A DNA stretch of 43,658 nt, from contig JAINDK010000042.1 in the NCBI GenBank assembly GCA_019931185.1, positions 1 to 43,658 on the forward strand, written 5' to 3'. The notes under the pieces are model-generated. The model did no database searches. It was not told where the DNA came from and was given only the letters and a program-made list of their open reading frames with translations. Each line of letters opens with the position of its first letter. The stretch's first letter is position 1. Shown here piece by piece: positions 34,404-42,276 of this stretch. The position numbers and the translations under genes are program-made. The stretch comes from Bryobacter sp. CoA8 C33 (GTDB taxonomy: Bacteria > Acidobacteriota > Terriglobia > Bryobacterales > Bryobacteraceae).

Positions 34404-34910
34404 CCAATGGTGGCTGTCAAGTACCTAAGGAATACTGCCACTGTGGGCATACGAGTAATGAGTTGCTTGGATCCGGAATCGACCGGAGTCATCATTGCTG
34501 TCTGCGCAATAATGGCCCCCTTCCTATGGCCCTATGGAACAAGCCAATCGGTCCCTCCTGCCAAGGGGATCCGCCAATACTGAACCTGTTGCGAAAGGCC
34601 GTTGCAGCGGTCCCCCGTCCGTTCCGAAGGTCGAAAGCGAAGACAGCGGCGACATCCAACTGATTGCTGTCAAGCGGTGTCGTGCCAATTAAGCAGCCGA
34701 CAATTCAAATTATGCTGACCTAACCTTGAAAGGTCCGACTATCCGGGCAAGAAGTCGAAGGGAAGCGAATGAACCGTATCAAAACCGTATCAAAACTCCA
34801 TCTGAAGCAAACAAAAGGCTTAGGGACTCGGCTCGAAGCATGTGGCCTAACTTGTTGAAAAGCAAGAAAAACGTATGGAGCCAATAGAACAAATGGAACG
34901 AGTTCTCCTT
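34404..34910. other. island right end, no supported gene
   Basis: Upstream of the MarR gene. One forward frame (about 34400-34672) has Cys/His pairs (YCHCGHTSNELLG, RSHHCC) and a NLLRKAVAAVPR tail that faintly recall a transposase zinc ribbon, but not enough to call. The last part, 34771-34890, is a copy of the CGTATCA block. Confidence 0.4.
34771..34890 (+). repeat. CGTATCA block, copy b
   Basis: About 115 bp similar to 35121-35240: paired CGTATCA heptamers, then matching stretches around AGGCTT, GGACTCGGCT, GTGGCCTAA and GCAAGAAAAAC. This copy lies immediately before attachment repeat copy 2. Confidence 0.75.
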
Positions 34911-34969
34911 CTTCACACGCAGGAGGTCCGGGGTTCGAGTCCCTGCGCGCCCACCATTAGAATCAATAG
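34911..34969 (+). repeat. attachment-site-like direct repeat, copy 2 (orphan tRNA-Val 3' half)
   Basis: Identical to 29961-30019. It starts in the anticodon stem and lacks the 5' half of the tRNA, so it does not encode a functional tRNA. It marks the distal end of the inserted segment (4950 bp from repeat to repeat). Confidence 0.93.
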
Positions 34970-34976
34970 TTTACGA

Positions 34977-35013
34977 TGCTCCACAAAGGCGATTTGTGGA
35001 GCATCTGCTTTTG
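34977..35013 (+). terminator. rho-independent terminator after the orphan tRNA half
   Basis: A perfect 11-bp stem (34977-34987 with 34993-35003, 5-nt loop) is followed by TCTGCTTTTG. It looks like the original terminator of the tRNA-Val gene. The corresponding place after the intact tRNA (about 30025-30062) has a broken stem. Confidence 0.7.
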
Positions 35014-35105
35014 TAGCAGCTGTTCCAGTTGCGGAAAGAACCGAGTCGCCTCTCAATTACTTAATTTTTCAATAACTTCGGATGAATCCTGATTCGAGGT
35101 TCCAG

Positions 35106-35250
35106 ACGGCAATTCTCAAAACGTATCAGAACCGTATCAACACTTCATCGGAAGCAAATGATAGGCTTCAGGACTCGGCTGGAAGCAGTGGCCTAAGTCG
35201 TTATAGCGCAAGAAAAACCGATAGACCACTTGGAAGAATTTGACCCTTGC
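35106..35250 (+). repeat. CGTATCA block, copy c
   Basis: The first 38 bp match copy a with 3 differences, and the remainder matches copy b. It thus links the two other copies into one repeat family tied to the attachment sites. Confidence 0.75.
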
Positions 35251-35417
35251 CTGGAAAGATGGCCAACGTGGATACAACAGAATCGTCGCTGTTATCCTCC
35301 CAATTCCTTTATCTTCGAACTCTTTAGGATCGGTGTTCTCAGGTAGCGAAGCCTCAGCGGCTTGTGCGCCCGCAACGCATGAATCGAGCCCATCGGCTGA
35401 CCTAGCAGTCGCTCCCG
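35251..35417. other. intergenic, nothing recognised
   Basis: This lies between the repeat block and the stop of the SMP-30 gene. I find no gene, and no terminator for the sugar operon could be identified here. Confidence 0.5.
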
Positions 35418-36263
35418 TCAGACCGCCGGGATGGCCAGCCCCCCCTCAATAAAGGAACGGCTGACGACGTAAATGCTAGTTCGCGCCGTGACCCACAAAG
35501 AGCCATCCGGATCGAGCGCCAAGTTGGCTGGAATTTCTGGAATGGGGATTCGACCAGCGAGTTCCCCTTGTGCGCTGAGCAAAAGGATTCCGCCAGGCCC
35601 TGTCGCCACCATGCTCCCATCTGGCCGAACCTTCAGCCCGTCGGGAACCCCAGCATCTCCACTCGGCAAGCTCAGCAGCCGAATCGGCGCTCCGATGCTG
35701 CCGTCAGCGTATAGGGGAAAACGATTCCAATACATATCCGCGGGATCGGAGTTTGCTACATAGAGAAACTGCTCATCCGGCGACAAGGCCAATCCGTTCG
35801 GTTTTGCCATCGCCTCACACAGCAAGCTAAGGCTCCCCTCCTGCCAACGGAAGAGGCCATTGAACGGAAGTTCCTTTTGCGCATCACCATCCCGATCGGC
35901 CAAACCGTAGGGCGGGTCCGTAAAGTAAATAGCTCCCTGGGAATCAACGATGACGTCGTTGGGACTGTTCAGGCGTCGGCCCTCGAAATCCCTGCTCAGA
36001 ACCTCAATCGTGCCATCACGACATTGCCGGCTGAGGCATCTGCGACCGTGCTCGCAAATGATGAGGTCCCCAGAAAGATCGAGCGCAAGGCCATTCGGAT
36101 GCATTCCCGGGCGATCGAGGTAGACATAGACCTCCCCGCGGGAAAAACGATAAATCCTGCTGCCGTGAATATCGCTGAACAGAAGGTCCCCGTCAGGCAG
36201 GAGTACGGGGCCTTCCGTAAACTGAAAGCCAGTCGCCACCCGCCGAACATCCGGGCGGCTCAT
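35418..36263 (-). CDS. SMP-30/gluconolactonase/LRE family protein
   Basis: This 281-residue beta-propeller lactonase should open a sugar lactone. Metal-ligand positions of the family are visible: Glu17 in GFQFTEGPVLLPDG, the Asn in RRLNSPNDVIVDSQG, and the Asp in GVPDGLKVRPDGSM. No signal peptide, so cytoplasmic. The ATG overlaps the stop of the SDR gene (36260-36263). As last gene of the operon it would hydrolyse the lactone made by the dehydrogenase upstream. Confidence 0.92.
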   Translation of the reverse strand: MSRPDVRRVATGFQFTEGPVLLPDGDLLFSDIHGSRIYRFSRGEVYVYLDRPGMHPNGLALDLSGDLIICEHGRRCLSRQCRDGTIEVLSRDFEGRRLNSPNDVIVDSQGAIYFTDPPYGLADRDGDAQKELPFNGLFRWQEGSLSLLCEAMAKPNGLALSPDEQFLYVANSDPADMYWNRFPLYADGSIGAPIRLLSLPSGDAGVPDGLKVRPDGSMVATGPGGILLLSAQGELAGRIPIPEIPANLALDPDGSLWVTARTSIYVVSRSFIEGGLAIPAV

Positions 36264-37018
36264 CGGAAGTAGAATCCCCCGTTGACGTCCAGAGTGGCGC
36301 CTGTAATGTGCTTTGCTTCGTCGCTGGCGAGGAAGACCACGGACGTTGCGACATCCTGAGCCGATCCTAAGCCCAGTGGAATATCCTGTGCGACTGCGCG
36401 AATTCCCTCTTCGCCATGCGCGGTGCGCAGCATCTCGGTTTCAATCACACCAGGCGCCACCGCGTTCACGGTGATGTGGAACGGGGCCGCTGTTCGGGCC
36501 AGCGTGTGCACCAAGCCAAGTTGTCCGGCTTTGGCGGCAGTGTAGTGGACGAAACCGCGAATCGCGCCCCGGAAGGCCGTCACGGAACTATTTACGATGA
36601 TGCGGCCGGAGCGCTGCTCCCGCATTCGGAACATCGCGGCCCGGGCGCAGAGAAAGAAGCCCGTTAGATGAGTGTCCAAGACCTCGTGCCATCCTTCCAG
36701 CGTTGTTTCAAAGATATCCTCGCGACGCGTCACCCCAGCGTTGCTAACCAGAATATCGATGCGCCCAAAGTGAAGAACTGCGGCCTCGAACATAGCATCG
36801 ACTTCACGTTCCACCCGCACATCGGCGGGATAGAATAGCGCCCGAGCGCCAGCAGCTTCAATGGCGGCACAAGTTTCGCGCGATTCCGCGGTTTCTCGCA
36901 GATCATTTACCACCACCGCCGCGGCTCCCGCATGGGCCAGCGCAATTGCGATACTCGCGCCTAATCCACGGGCTGCACCGGTGACCAGGGCAACCTTAGC
37001 GTCCAGTTGGAACATCAC
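36260..37018 (-). CDS. SDR family NAD(P)-dependent oxidoreductase
   Basis: This 252-residue short-chain dehydrogenase has the cofactor motif VTGAARGLGASIA (Gly 14-20), NAG in LVSNAGVTRRED, the catalytic Ser145 in IIVNSSVTAF, and Tyr159-x3-Lys163 in HYTAAKAGQ. The C-terminus (ITGATLDVNGGFYFR) is complete. The operon suggests oxidation of an aldose to its lactone. It overlaps the dehydratase gene by 23 bp and the lactonase by 4. Confidence 0.93.
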   Translation of the reverse strand: MMFQLDAKVALVTGAARGLGASIAIALAHAGAAAVVVNDLRETAESRETCAAIEAAGARALFYPADVRVEREVDAMFEAAVLHFGRIDILVSNAGVTRREDIFETTLEGWHEVLDTHLTGFFLCARAAMFRMREQRSGRIIVNSSVTAFRGAIRGFVHYTAAKAGQLGLVHTLARTAAPFHITVNAVAPGVIETEMLRTAHGEEGIRAVAQDIPLGLGSAQDVATSVVFLASDEAKHITGATLDVNGGFYFR

Positions 37019-38204
37019 TCTTCCTCACTGAATAGTAGGGTCGCGCGTCCGGCGGACGAATCCCGGTGAGCGCTCCACTCTTGTAATGCCGCAAATCGTG
37101 CGGCTCATATGGGAACTGCTTGGCGCAGTCCTCGTCCAGATCAATTCCCAGTCCAGGATGCTTAGGTACCAGCATGCATCCGTCTTCCAGAACCAGTGAC
37201 TCCGGCGCCACCTCGGCCCGCCAAGCCACGTCGCTCATCATGGTTTCCAGCATCAGGAAGTTCGGAGTGGAGGCCGCTACCTGGAGCGTCATCGCATTGC
37301 AGATCGGACCATTCGGATTGTGCGGGGAAATCCCCTTCTCATGCAGCAAAGCCAAGCTGGCCACCCGCTTGCATTCGAGCATACCTCCGACGTGGCAGAC
37401 ATCCGGCTGCGCGATATCAAGGGCCTTGCGATCAAAGGCGTCCGCAAAACGGCCCACCTCAAAGAAGCGCTCACCCGCGGCCACGGGGATGCGAATACGA
37501 TCCCGGACTTCGGCCAGCGCGGAGAGGCTCTCCGGAGACACCGGCTCCTCGTACCAGTAAGGATTCAGTCTTTCGAGTTCTCTGGCCATCGAAACCGCGC
37601 TAGGCACGTCGAGACGTCCATGCACTTCGATCAGCAGGTCGACGGCAGGCCCAACGGCGTCGCGCACCGCTTCCACGATCTCCACCGCCATGCTCCGCTC
37701 TTCCGGCTCCAAAGTGCGATAGGCGGAACCGAAAGGGTCGAACTTCAGGGCGCGAAAGCCAAGTGCTGCCGCGGCCCGAGCCTTTTCAGCGAATTGCAGG
37801 GGTGTGCGGGCGCCGGCGAACCAGCCATTGGCGTAGCACTTCACGCGATCGCGACTGCGCCCGCCGAGCAGTTCGTAAACGGGAACGCCGAGTGCCTTTC
37901 CCTTGATGTCGAGCATGGCCGCTTCTACAGCGCTCAGAGCCGTACGCAGAATAACGCCGCTTCTCCAGTAGGAGTCACGGTTCATGATGTGGATGTGGTG
38001 TTCGACCGCAAAAGGGTCCTTGCCTAAGAGGTAGCGGCCGAGTTCTTCGACGCCTTCGGCAATCGTACGTTCGCGCATTTCGACGGTCGCTTCGCCGACG
38101 CCGGTGATGCCCTCATGAGTGTACAGTTTGACGAATACCCAGTTGCACCGATAGGCGTTCACGACGAAGGTCTTCAGGGCGGTAATGGTGAGTTGTTGAC
38201 GCAT
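36996..38204 (-). CDS. mandelate racemase/enolase superfamily sugar-acid dehydratase (galactonate dehydratase-like)
   Basis: The product is 402 residues. The capping domain is followed by a barrel with HGR in LLIEVHGRLDVP (Glu193, His195), the second ligand in YWYEEPVSPES (Glu219/220), the third in VAAGERFFEV (Glu245) and the catalytic His295 in ISPHNPNGPI. These are the marks of the D-galactonate dehydratase-like group, which makes 2-keto-3-deoxy sugar acids. The first metal ligand is normally Asp; here the aligned residue appears to be Glu193, which may be a subgroup feature. Exact substrate cannot be told. It is 3 bp downstream of the GH42-like gene. Confidence 0.9.
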   Translation of the reverse strand: MRQQLTITALKTFVVNAYRCNWVFVKLYTHEGITGVGEATVEMRERTIAEGVEELGRYLLGKDPFAVEHHIHIMNRDSYWRSGVILRTALSAVEAAMLDIKGKALGVPVYELLGGRSRDRVKCYANGWFAGARTPLQFAEKARAAAALGFRALKFDPFGSAYRTLEPEERSMAVEIVEAVRDAVGPAVDLLIEVHGRLDVPSAVSMARELERLNPYWYEEPVSPESLSALAEVRDRIRIPVAAGERFFEVGRFADAFDRKALDIAQPDVCHVGGMLECKRVASLALLHEKGISPHNPNGPICNAMTLQVAASTPNFLMLETMMSDVAWRAEVAPESLVLEDGCMLVPKHPGLGIDLDEDCAKQFPYEPHDLRHYKSGALTGIRPPDARPYYSVRKSDVPTGR

Positions 38205-38207
38205 TTT

Positions 38208-40352
38208 CTATCCGTTGAGTTCTCCCCCAGTCAGCAGATACAGTTTGACTGCGCCAGGCTGGTGAGGGATTCTGAGACGGCCGTCCCTTACTTCGAGCAA
38301 TCCCCCGTCGAAGAGTTCTTCGGCCTGCAATTTCCTTCCGCTCGCCAAGTGAAGATCCGGAGCCTGTGGCGACTGCATGTGGACCCCGATTAGCCGGCTG
38401 TTTACATACACAGGATCGGTACCGGAGCTATAAATGTGTACGCCCGCTTGGCGCGCCAGTTCCCGATACAAGTCCGCTGGCAGATTCGGCACCGCGCTAT
38501 ACACCGAAGTGTGTTCGGCCAATCGTTTGTATCCCAATGCGGGAATACCACTGCCGGCGTATCTGCCGAGAACAGTAACGCTTTCGTCCGCGATGCGGAA
38601 CAAAGGGAACAGGCGCTCGGAAAAACCGAAGCGCGCGCCGCTCGCATCCAACTTCACACTGCCATCCACGGAATCGTGCCTGGCAATTCGCATCCCGGTC
38701 ACGGCTGAGATGCCATCCGAGGATACTTGATCCGCTTGAATAAAGTTGGGCGCCCAGATCCAGACGAGCGTGCGACCGTTCTTTGCTACCCGTTTTTCGA
38801 TGAACTCGCGTTGTTGATTGCCGATGCGCAGACAGTTCAGAAACACAACCATGCGGTACTGCTGCCAAGGTATGTTCTCGTTGGCAATATCGGAAAAGGT
38901 GTAGATATCCCAAGGGGCTCCCACCCGCGCCAGCACATCCGGGGGATTCACCAACAAGTCGTCACTCAGGCGGGAGAGCGAGGATGTGTAGTACATCGAC
39001 TGCGTGTCTCCAAACACGGCGATCTGAGCGACCGAGCGCATATCGATGTCCTCAAGCCGGCGGCTTACCTTTACCAGATTTGCTATTTCCTTGCGCAGCG
39101 GATCGGAGTCGTAGTAGCCGCCGAAAAAATCGAACCACCACAAACCCGTTCGCTTCACGCGCGTCAAGAGAAATTCCCTTCGCAGTACCATCCTGGTCTC
39201 GAATTCGTCCTTTAGCTTCGAGTCCGAACCCGGTATGCGACGCCCGTTTTCCACCGTCGTGGGAGCGACATAGGTCGTGTGGTCGATCTCCTGAAAGCTC
39301 AGCTTCCCATGCAAGGCCAACGAATCGACGGTAGCGAGATAGCCGCTTGCGCCCCCAAAACTGCGAGGTTCCCCGTAACGCGCCGGGCTGAAGATCATAT
39401 CGAGGTTTGGGGATTTCCAGACTGCTTCGTAGCCGAGGTGGCCCTCTTCGAGCAACCGCTTGCCACGAAGAGTGTTCAGATATCCGTAGAAGACTCCCAG
39501 CAGCTTACGATGTTCGATCACTTCCTGAGCACGGGCAGCGAAATACAGAATGGCATCCGCGATGATTTCGTTGTGAAATCGCCAGTAGCGCAAGGCGGCG
39601 GCGTCCCGCTCCGGGTGCCGCAGCACGCCCTCGGCGCTTTGGTAAAGTTCGTGCAAAGGAGGAAGCGTTGCCTCAGGACTGCCAAGGACCTTCCGGTATG
39701 CCGCCTCCTTGATGGGGTGGGCGCGAACTGCGGCATCCGTGCGGCGCGACTGGGAATTCGTATACCACTCTGTGGAAGAACCACAGAACAGGCTATAGGC
39801 GAATACATGGTCTCCATACTTTCGTTCGACATAGCGCATGATGTCCTGCAAAGCTTGGGCGGCATCCTTCCTCCATGGCTCGTGGCCGGCCATCTCCACC
39901 AGGTTGCGAAAGGTGTTGGAGTATTCCGGATGAGCCTTCAGGTACCAGTCACGCGTGTCCAGTTGCAGCATGATGTTGAAGTGGGCCTCCGGCGCACACT
40001 TTATGAAGAGGTCCATCTGCCGGTCGAAGTTTTCGAAGTTGTATTGTCCGGGCCCGGTCCAGATCTCGCCAAACTGAGAGTACGGCACATCGAGAGTGCA
40101 ATCCATGCCGGTGTGCAGCACGCTCATCAGCCGGACGCCGGCGTCATAAAACTGCCGGATGTTCTTTTCCGATGCACGGAAAGACCGAAAGGCAAGCGGC
40201 TCATAGACACGACCGCCCACTTCGATCTTGAATTCGCCGCTTCGGCGTACCAAACGAGCTAGTGCGGGACCGCCCATGCCGGCGCCCCGTTGGGCAGCTG
40301 CGAGGGGGAGACCGCCAGAAAGGGCGAGGAAGGTCCGCCGCGTCTTGCTCAT
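38208..40352 (-). CDS. Tat-exported GH42-like (beta-galactosidase fold) hypothetical protein
   Basis: The ATG at 40352 overlaps the GntR stop (ATGA), giving 714 residues; the frame is open 27 codons further but those lie in gntR. The signal is twin-arginine (KTRRTFLALSGGLPLAAAQ). The body suggests a TIM-barrel glycosidase (IWTGPGQYNFENFDRQMDLF, FNIMLQLDTRDWYLKAHPEY, AYSLFCGSSTEWYT). A flavodoxin-like domain follows, resembling the beta-galactosidase trimerisation domain (MVVFLNCLRIGNQQREFIEK, KNGRTLVWIWAPNFI). I could not identify the catalytic glutamates with confidence, and family assignment is by fold pattern only. In the operon it would release the sugar used by the enzymes encoded downstream. 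Confidence 0.7.
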   Translation of the reverse strand: MSKTRRTFLALSGGLPLAAAQRGAGMGGPALARLVRRSGEFKIEVGGRVYEPLAFRSFRASEKNIRQFYDAGVRLMSVLHTGMDCTLDVPYSQFGEIWTGPGQYNFENFDRQMDLFIKCAPEAHFNIMLQLDTRDWYLKAHPEYSNTFRNLVEMAGHEPWRKDAAQALQDIMRYVERKYGDHVFAYSLFCGSSTEWYTNSQSRRTDAAVRAHPIKEAAYRKVLGSPEATLPPLHELYQSAEGVLRHPERDAAALRYWRFHNEIIADAILYFAARAQEVIEHRKLLGVFYGYLNTLRGKRLLEEGHLGYEAVWKSPNLDMIFSPARYGEPRSFGGASGYLATVDSLALHGKLSFQEIDHTTYVAPTTVENGRRIPGSDSKLKDEFETRMVLRREFLLTRVKRTGLWWFDFFGGYYDSDPLRKEIANLVKVSRRLEDIDMRSVAQIAVFGDTQSMYYTSSLSRLSDDLLVNPPDVLARVGAPWDIYTFSDIANENIPWQQYRMVVFLNCLRIGNQQREFIEKRVAKNGRTLVWIWAPNFIQADQVSSDGISAVTGMRIARHDSVDGSVKLDASGARFGFSERLFPLFRIADESVTVLGRYAGSGIPALGYKRLAEHTSVYSAVPNLPADLYRELARQAGVHIYSSGTDPVYVNSRLIGVHMQSPQAPDLHLASGRKLQAEELFDGGLLEVRDGRLRIPHQPGAVKLYLLTGGELNG

Positions 40353-41059
40353 CGAATTCTTCTCGCTTTCTTGGATTGCGCGATGCCCGACGCCTCGCGT
40401 TGGGCCAAAAGATCTTGACGGGCATTTTCGCAATGCAGGAGTGTCACCCGCTCGGCTTCAGCGGCATCGCGCCGGTCGAGCGCGCGAATGAGCGCACGAT
40501 GTTCAGCCACGAGTTGATCCAACCGTTCAGCCCCGAATCCGAAAGTCCGTCGCATGGTAATGACGAGTTCCCAGTTGCGCTCCAAGAGTCGAAGGGCATC
40601 CACATTGTCGGCAATCTGGTAAATCACATGGTGGAAAGCTTTGTTCTCCCGGAGGACCCCGTCGAGATCTCTCTGCCGGGCGCATTCTTCGTAACGCGCT
40701 TCGATAGCGTGAAGACGGAAGATATCGGAGTCCTGAATCCGGCTAATCGCGCGGCGCATGAGGAGGGCCTCCAGCGCCCCCCGAATCTCATACATGTTTT
40801 CAATGAAGTGTTCATCGACGTTGCGAATGCTGGCACCGCGATTCGGGGCAAAAGTGATGAGACCTTCACCTTGTAGCATTTGGAGCGCTTCGCGCACTGG
40901 CATCTGACTGACCCCATAGCGTCGAGCGATATCAGCGATTTTGATCCGGTCCCCCGGACTGAAGACGCCCTTGAGGATGTCCGTCCGGATCTGCTCTCGC
41001 ACCCGCACATAAATCGGATCCGCGATACCAGGTACTACGGGTTGCACTTCGTCAGTCAT
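40349..41059 (-). CDS. GntR family transcriptional regulator (FCD domain)
   Basis: This 236-residue regulator has an N-terminal winged helix (PIYVRVREQIRTDILKGVFS, IADIARRYGVSQMPVREALQ, GLITFAPNRGASI) and a C-terminal FCD effector domain. Ligand-type residues are in the YEIRGALEALLMRRAI, NKAFHHVIYQIADN and LVAEHRALIRALDRRDA segments. FCD-type members sense sugar acids or related carboxylates. It lies inside the operon it presumably controls, overlapping the MFS and GH42-like genes by ATGA on each side. Confidence 0.94.
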   Translation of the reverse strand: MTDEVQPVVPGIADPIYVRVREQIRTDILKGVFSPGDRIKIADIARRYGVSQMPVREALQMLQGEGLITFAPNRGASIRNVDEHFIENMYEIRGALEALLMRRAISRIQDSDIFRLHAIEARYEECARQRDLDGVLRENKAFHHVIYQIADNVDALRLLERNWELVITMRRTFGFGAERLDQLVAEHRALIRALDRRDAAEAERVTLLHCENARQDLLAQREASGIAQSKKARRIR

Positions 41060-42276
41060 GGGCTTACCTTCTTATGATCCTTCTCGAACGAAAACAGTGC
41101 CGCACCAAGGACGGCGACACCTCCTATGATGTACACGGCGGAGAGAGAGCGGATGCCGAGAGACAATCCAGCGGCCTGCTTCAGTGCGCCGAGGATGATG
41201 GGAGCGGCCGCAGCCGTCAGAAAAGCAAAGCAAATCATCAGGCCCGAAATCGATGCATGGTACCGCGCCTCCACTACTTCAAAGACGGTCGTGTAGGTAT
41301 TGGCTTCATAGAGACCGCGGCAGAATCCAAACAGCGCCAGCGAAACATAGAGGGTACCAAGGCCTCCCGCCGCGCCCATGCCGTAGATAAAGGGAGCGCC
41401 TGCTATAAGAGCTACCGACTGCTGCAAAAGCCGCCGACGGGGGGCGGCCACGGCCATGGCATCCGAAATTCGACCGCCTAGCATGACTCCGGCGAATGCG
41501 GCCGCGTGGTGATAAAACATGCTGGAGAATCCGGATTGCGAGAGGCTCTGACCAAATTGCTCGTGCAGGTAGGTCGGCATCCACGTCAGATATCCCACAT
41601 TCACAAAGACCAGGGACGAAAAGCCAAGGGTCAGAAGCGCCAAGGTGGGACGACTGACCACAATGCGAAAGATTTCCCTCAGTTCAGGTCGGCCCGCGGG
41701 ATGCACGGCGCGGCTATCCCGCAAGCGCAGCGCAAGCACGAGCGAAAGCAGAATCCCTACAGCTCCAAAGACCACGAATGCCGATCGCCACCCGAAGCGG
41801 TCAGCCAGCCAGCCCGCCAGTAGTCCGCTCGCCACGACTCCGCAGTAGAGTGAAGTCTGGTGGATGGCCATGGCCTGCGCCCGCGTTTCTCTATGGTGTT
41901 CTCCAATCAGGGCGTTCGCCGCGGGAGCGTAAACGGCCTCCCCCGCCCCGGTGGCGATGCTGCGGATTCCGATGAGTTGTCCAAGGCTTGCCGCGAAAGC
42001 CGTCAGCAGTGTTGATGCACTCCAACTGAAGAGGCTGCCCGACACCAGCCAACGACGGTTCCACAGGTCGCCGAGATATCCCGCCACCGGGACCGTGACG
42101 GCCAAGGAAGCCGTGAAGAGTCCCGCAATCCAGCCAGCCTGGATATCGGTCAGGCCCAGGTCTACCTTCAGTTGCGGCAGCACGATGGCAAAGACCTGTC
42201 GATCCGCCTGATTGAAGAAGAAGGCCAGCCAGAGCCAACCAACGAGTTCCCACCGGTACGGAATCCCTTTCGGCAT
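41056..42276 (-). CDS. MFS transporter (hexuronate/sugar-acid type)
   Basis: This 406-residue inner-membrane protein has about 12 hydrophobic segments. The start (WLWLAFFFNQADRQVFAIVL, LGLTDIQAGWIAGLF) and the loop GYLGDLWNRRW are typical of the anion:cation symporter group that takes up hexuronates and related acids. The ATG overlaps the receptor stop as TAATG (42274-42278) and the stop overlaps gntR, so outer- and inner-membrane transport are encoded in sequence. Confidence 0.92.
   Translation of the reverse strand: MPKGIPYRWELVGWLWLAFFFNQADRQVFAIVLPQLKVDLGLTDIQAGWIAGLFTASLAVTVPVAGYLGDLWNRRWLVSGSLFSWSASTLLTAFAASLGQLIGIRSIATGAGEAVYAPAANALIGEHHRETRAQAMAIHQTSLYCGVVASGLLAGWLADRFGWRSAFVVFGAVGILLSLVLALRLRDSRAVHPAGRPELREIFRIVVSRPTLALLTLGFSSLVFVNVGYLTWMPTYLHEQFGQSLSQSGFSSMFYHHAAAFAGVMLGGRISDAMAVAAPRRRLLQQSVALIAGAPFIYGMGAAGGLGTLYVSLALFGFCRGLYEANTYTTVFEVVEARYHASISGLMICFAFLTAAAAPIILGALKQAAGLSLGIRSLSAVYIIGGVAVLGAALFSFEKDHKKVSP

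Noticed and set aside
34400-34672. Decayed TnpB-like zinc ribbon
   Set aside because: Cys/His pairs and a NLLRKAV tail are suggestive, but spacing does not fit and no other transposase motif is present.
34911-34969. Second tRNA-Val gene
   Set aside because: It lacks the acceptor 5' strand, the D arm and half of the anticodon stem, so it cannot fold into a tRNA.
39279-40262. 327-codon plus-strand frame
   Set aside because: It lies fully opposite the GH42-like gene, whose frame has a Tat signal and domain pattern; the opposite frame resembles nothing.
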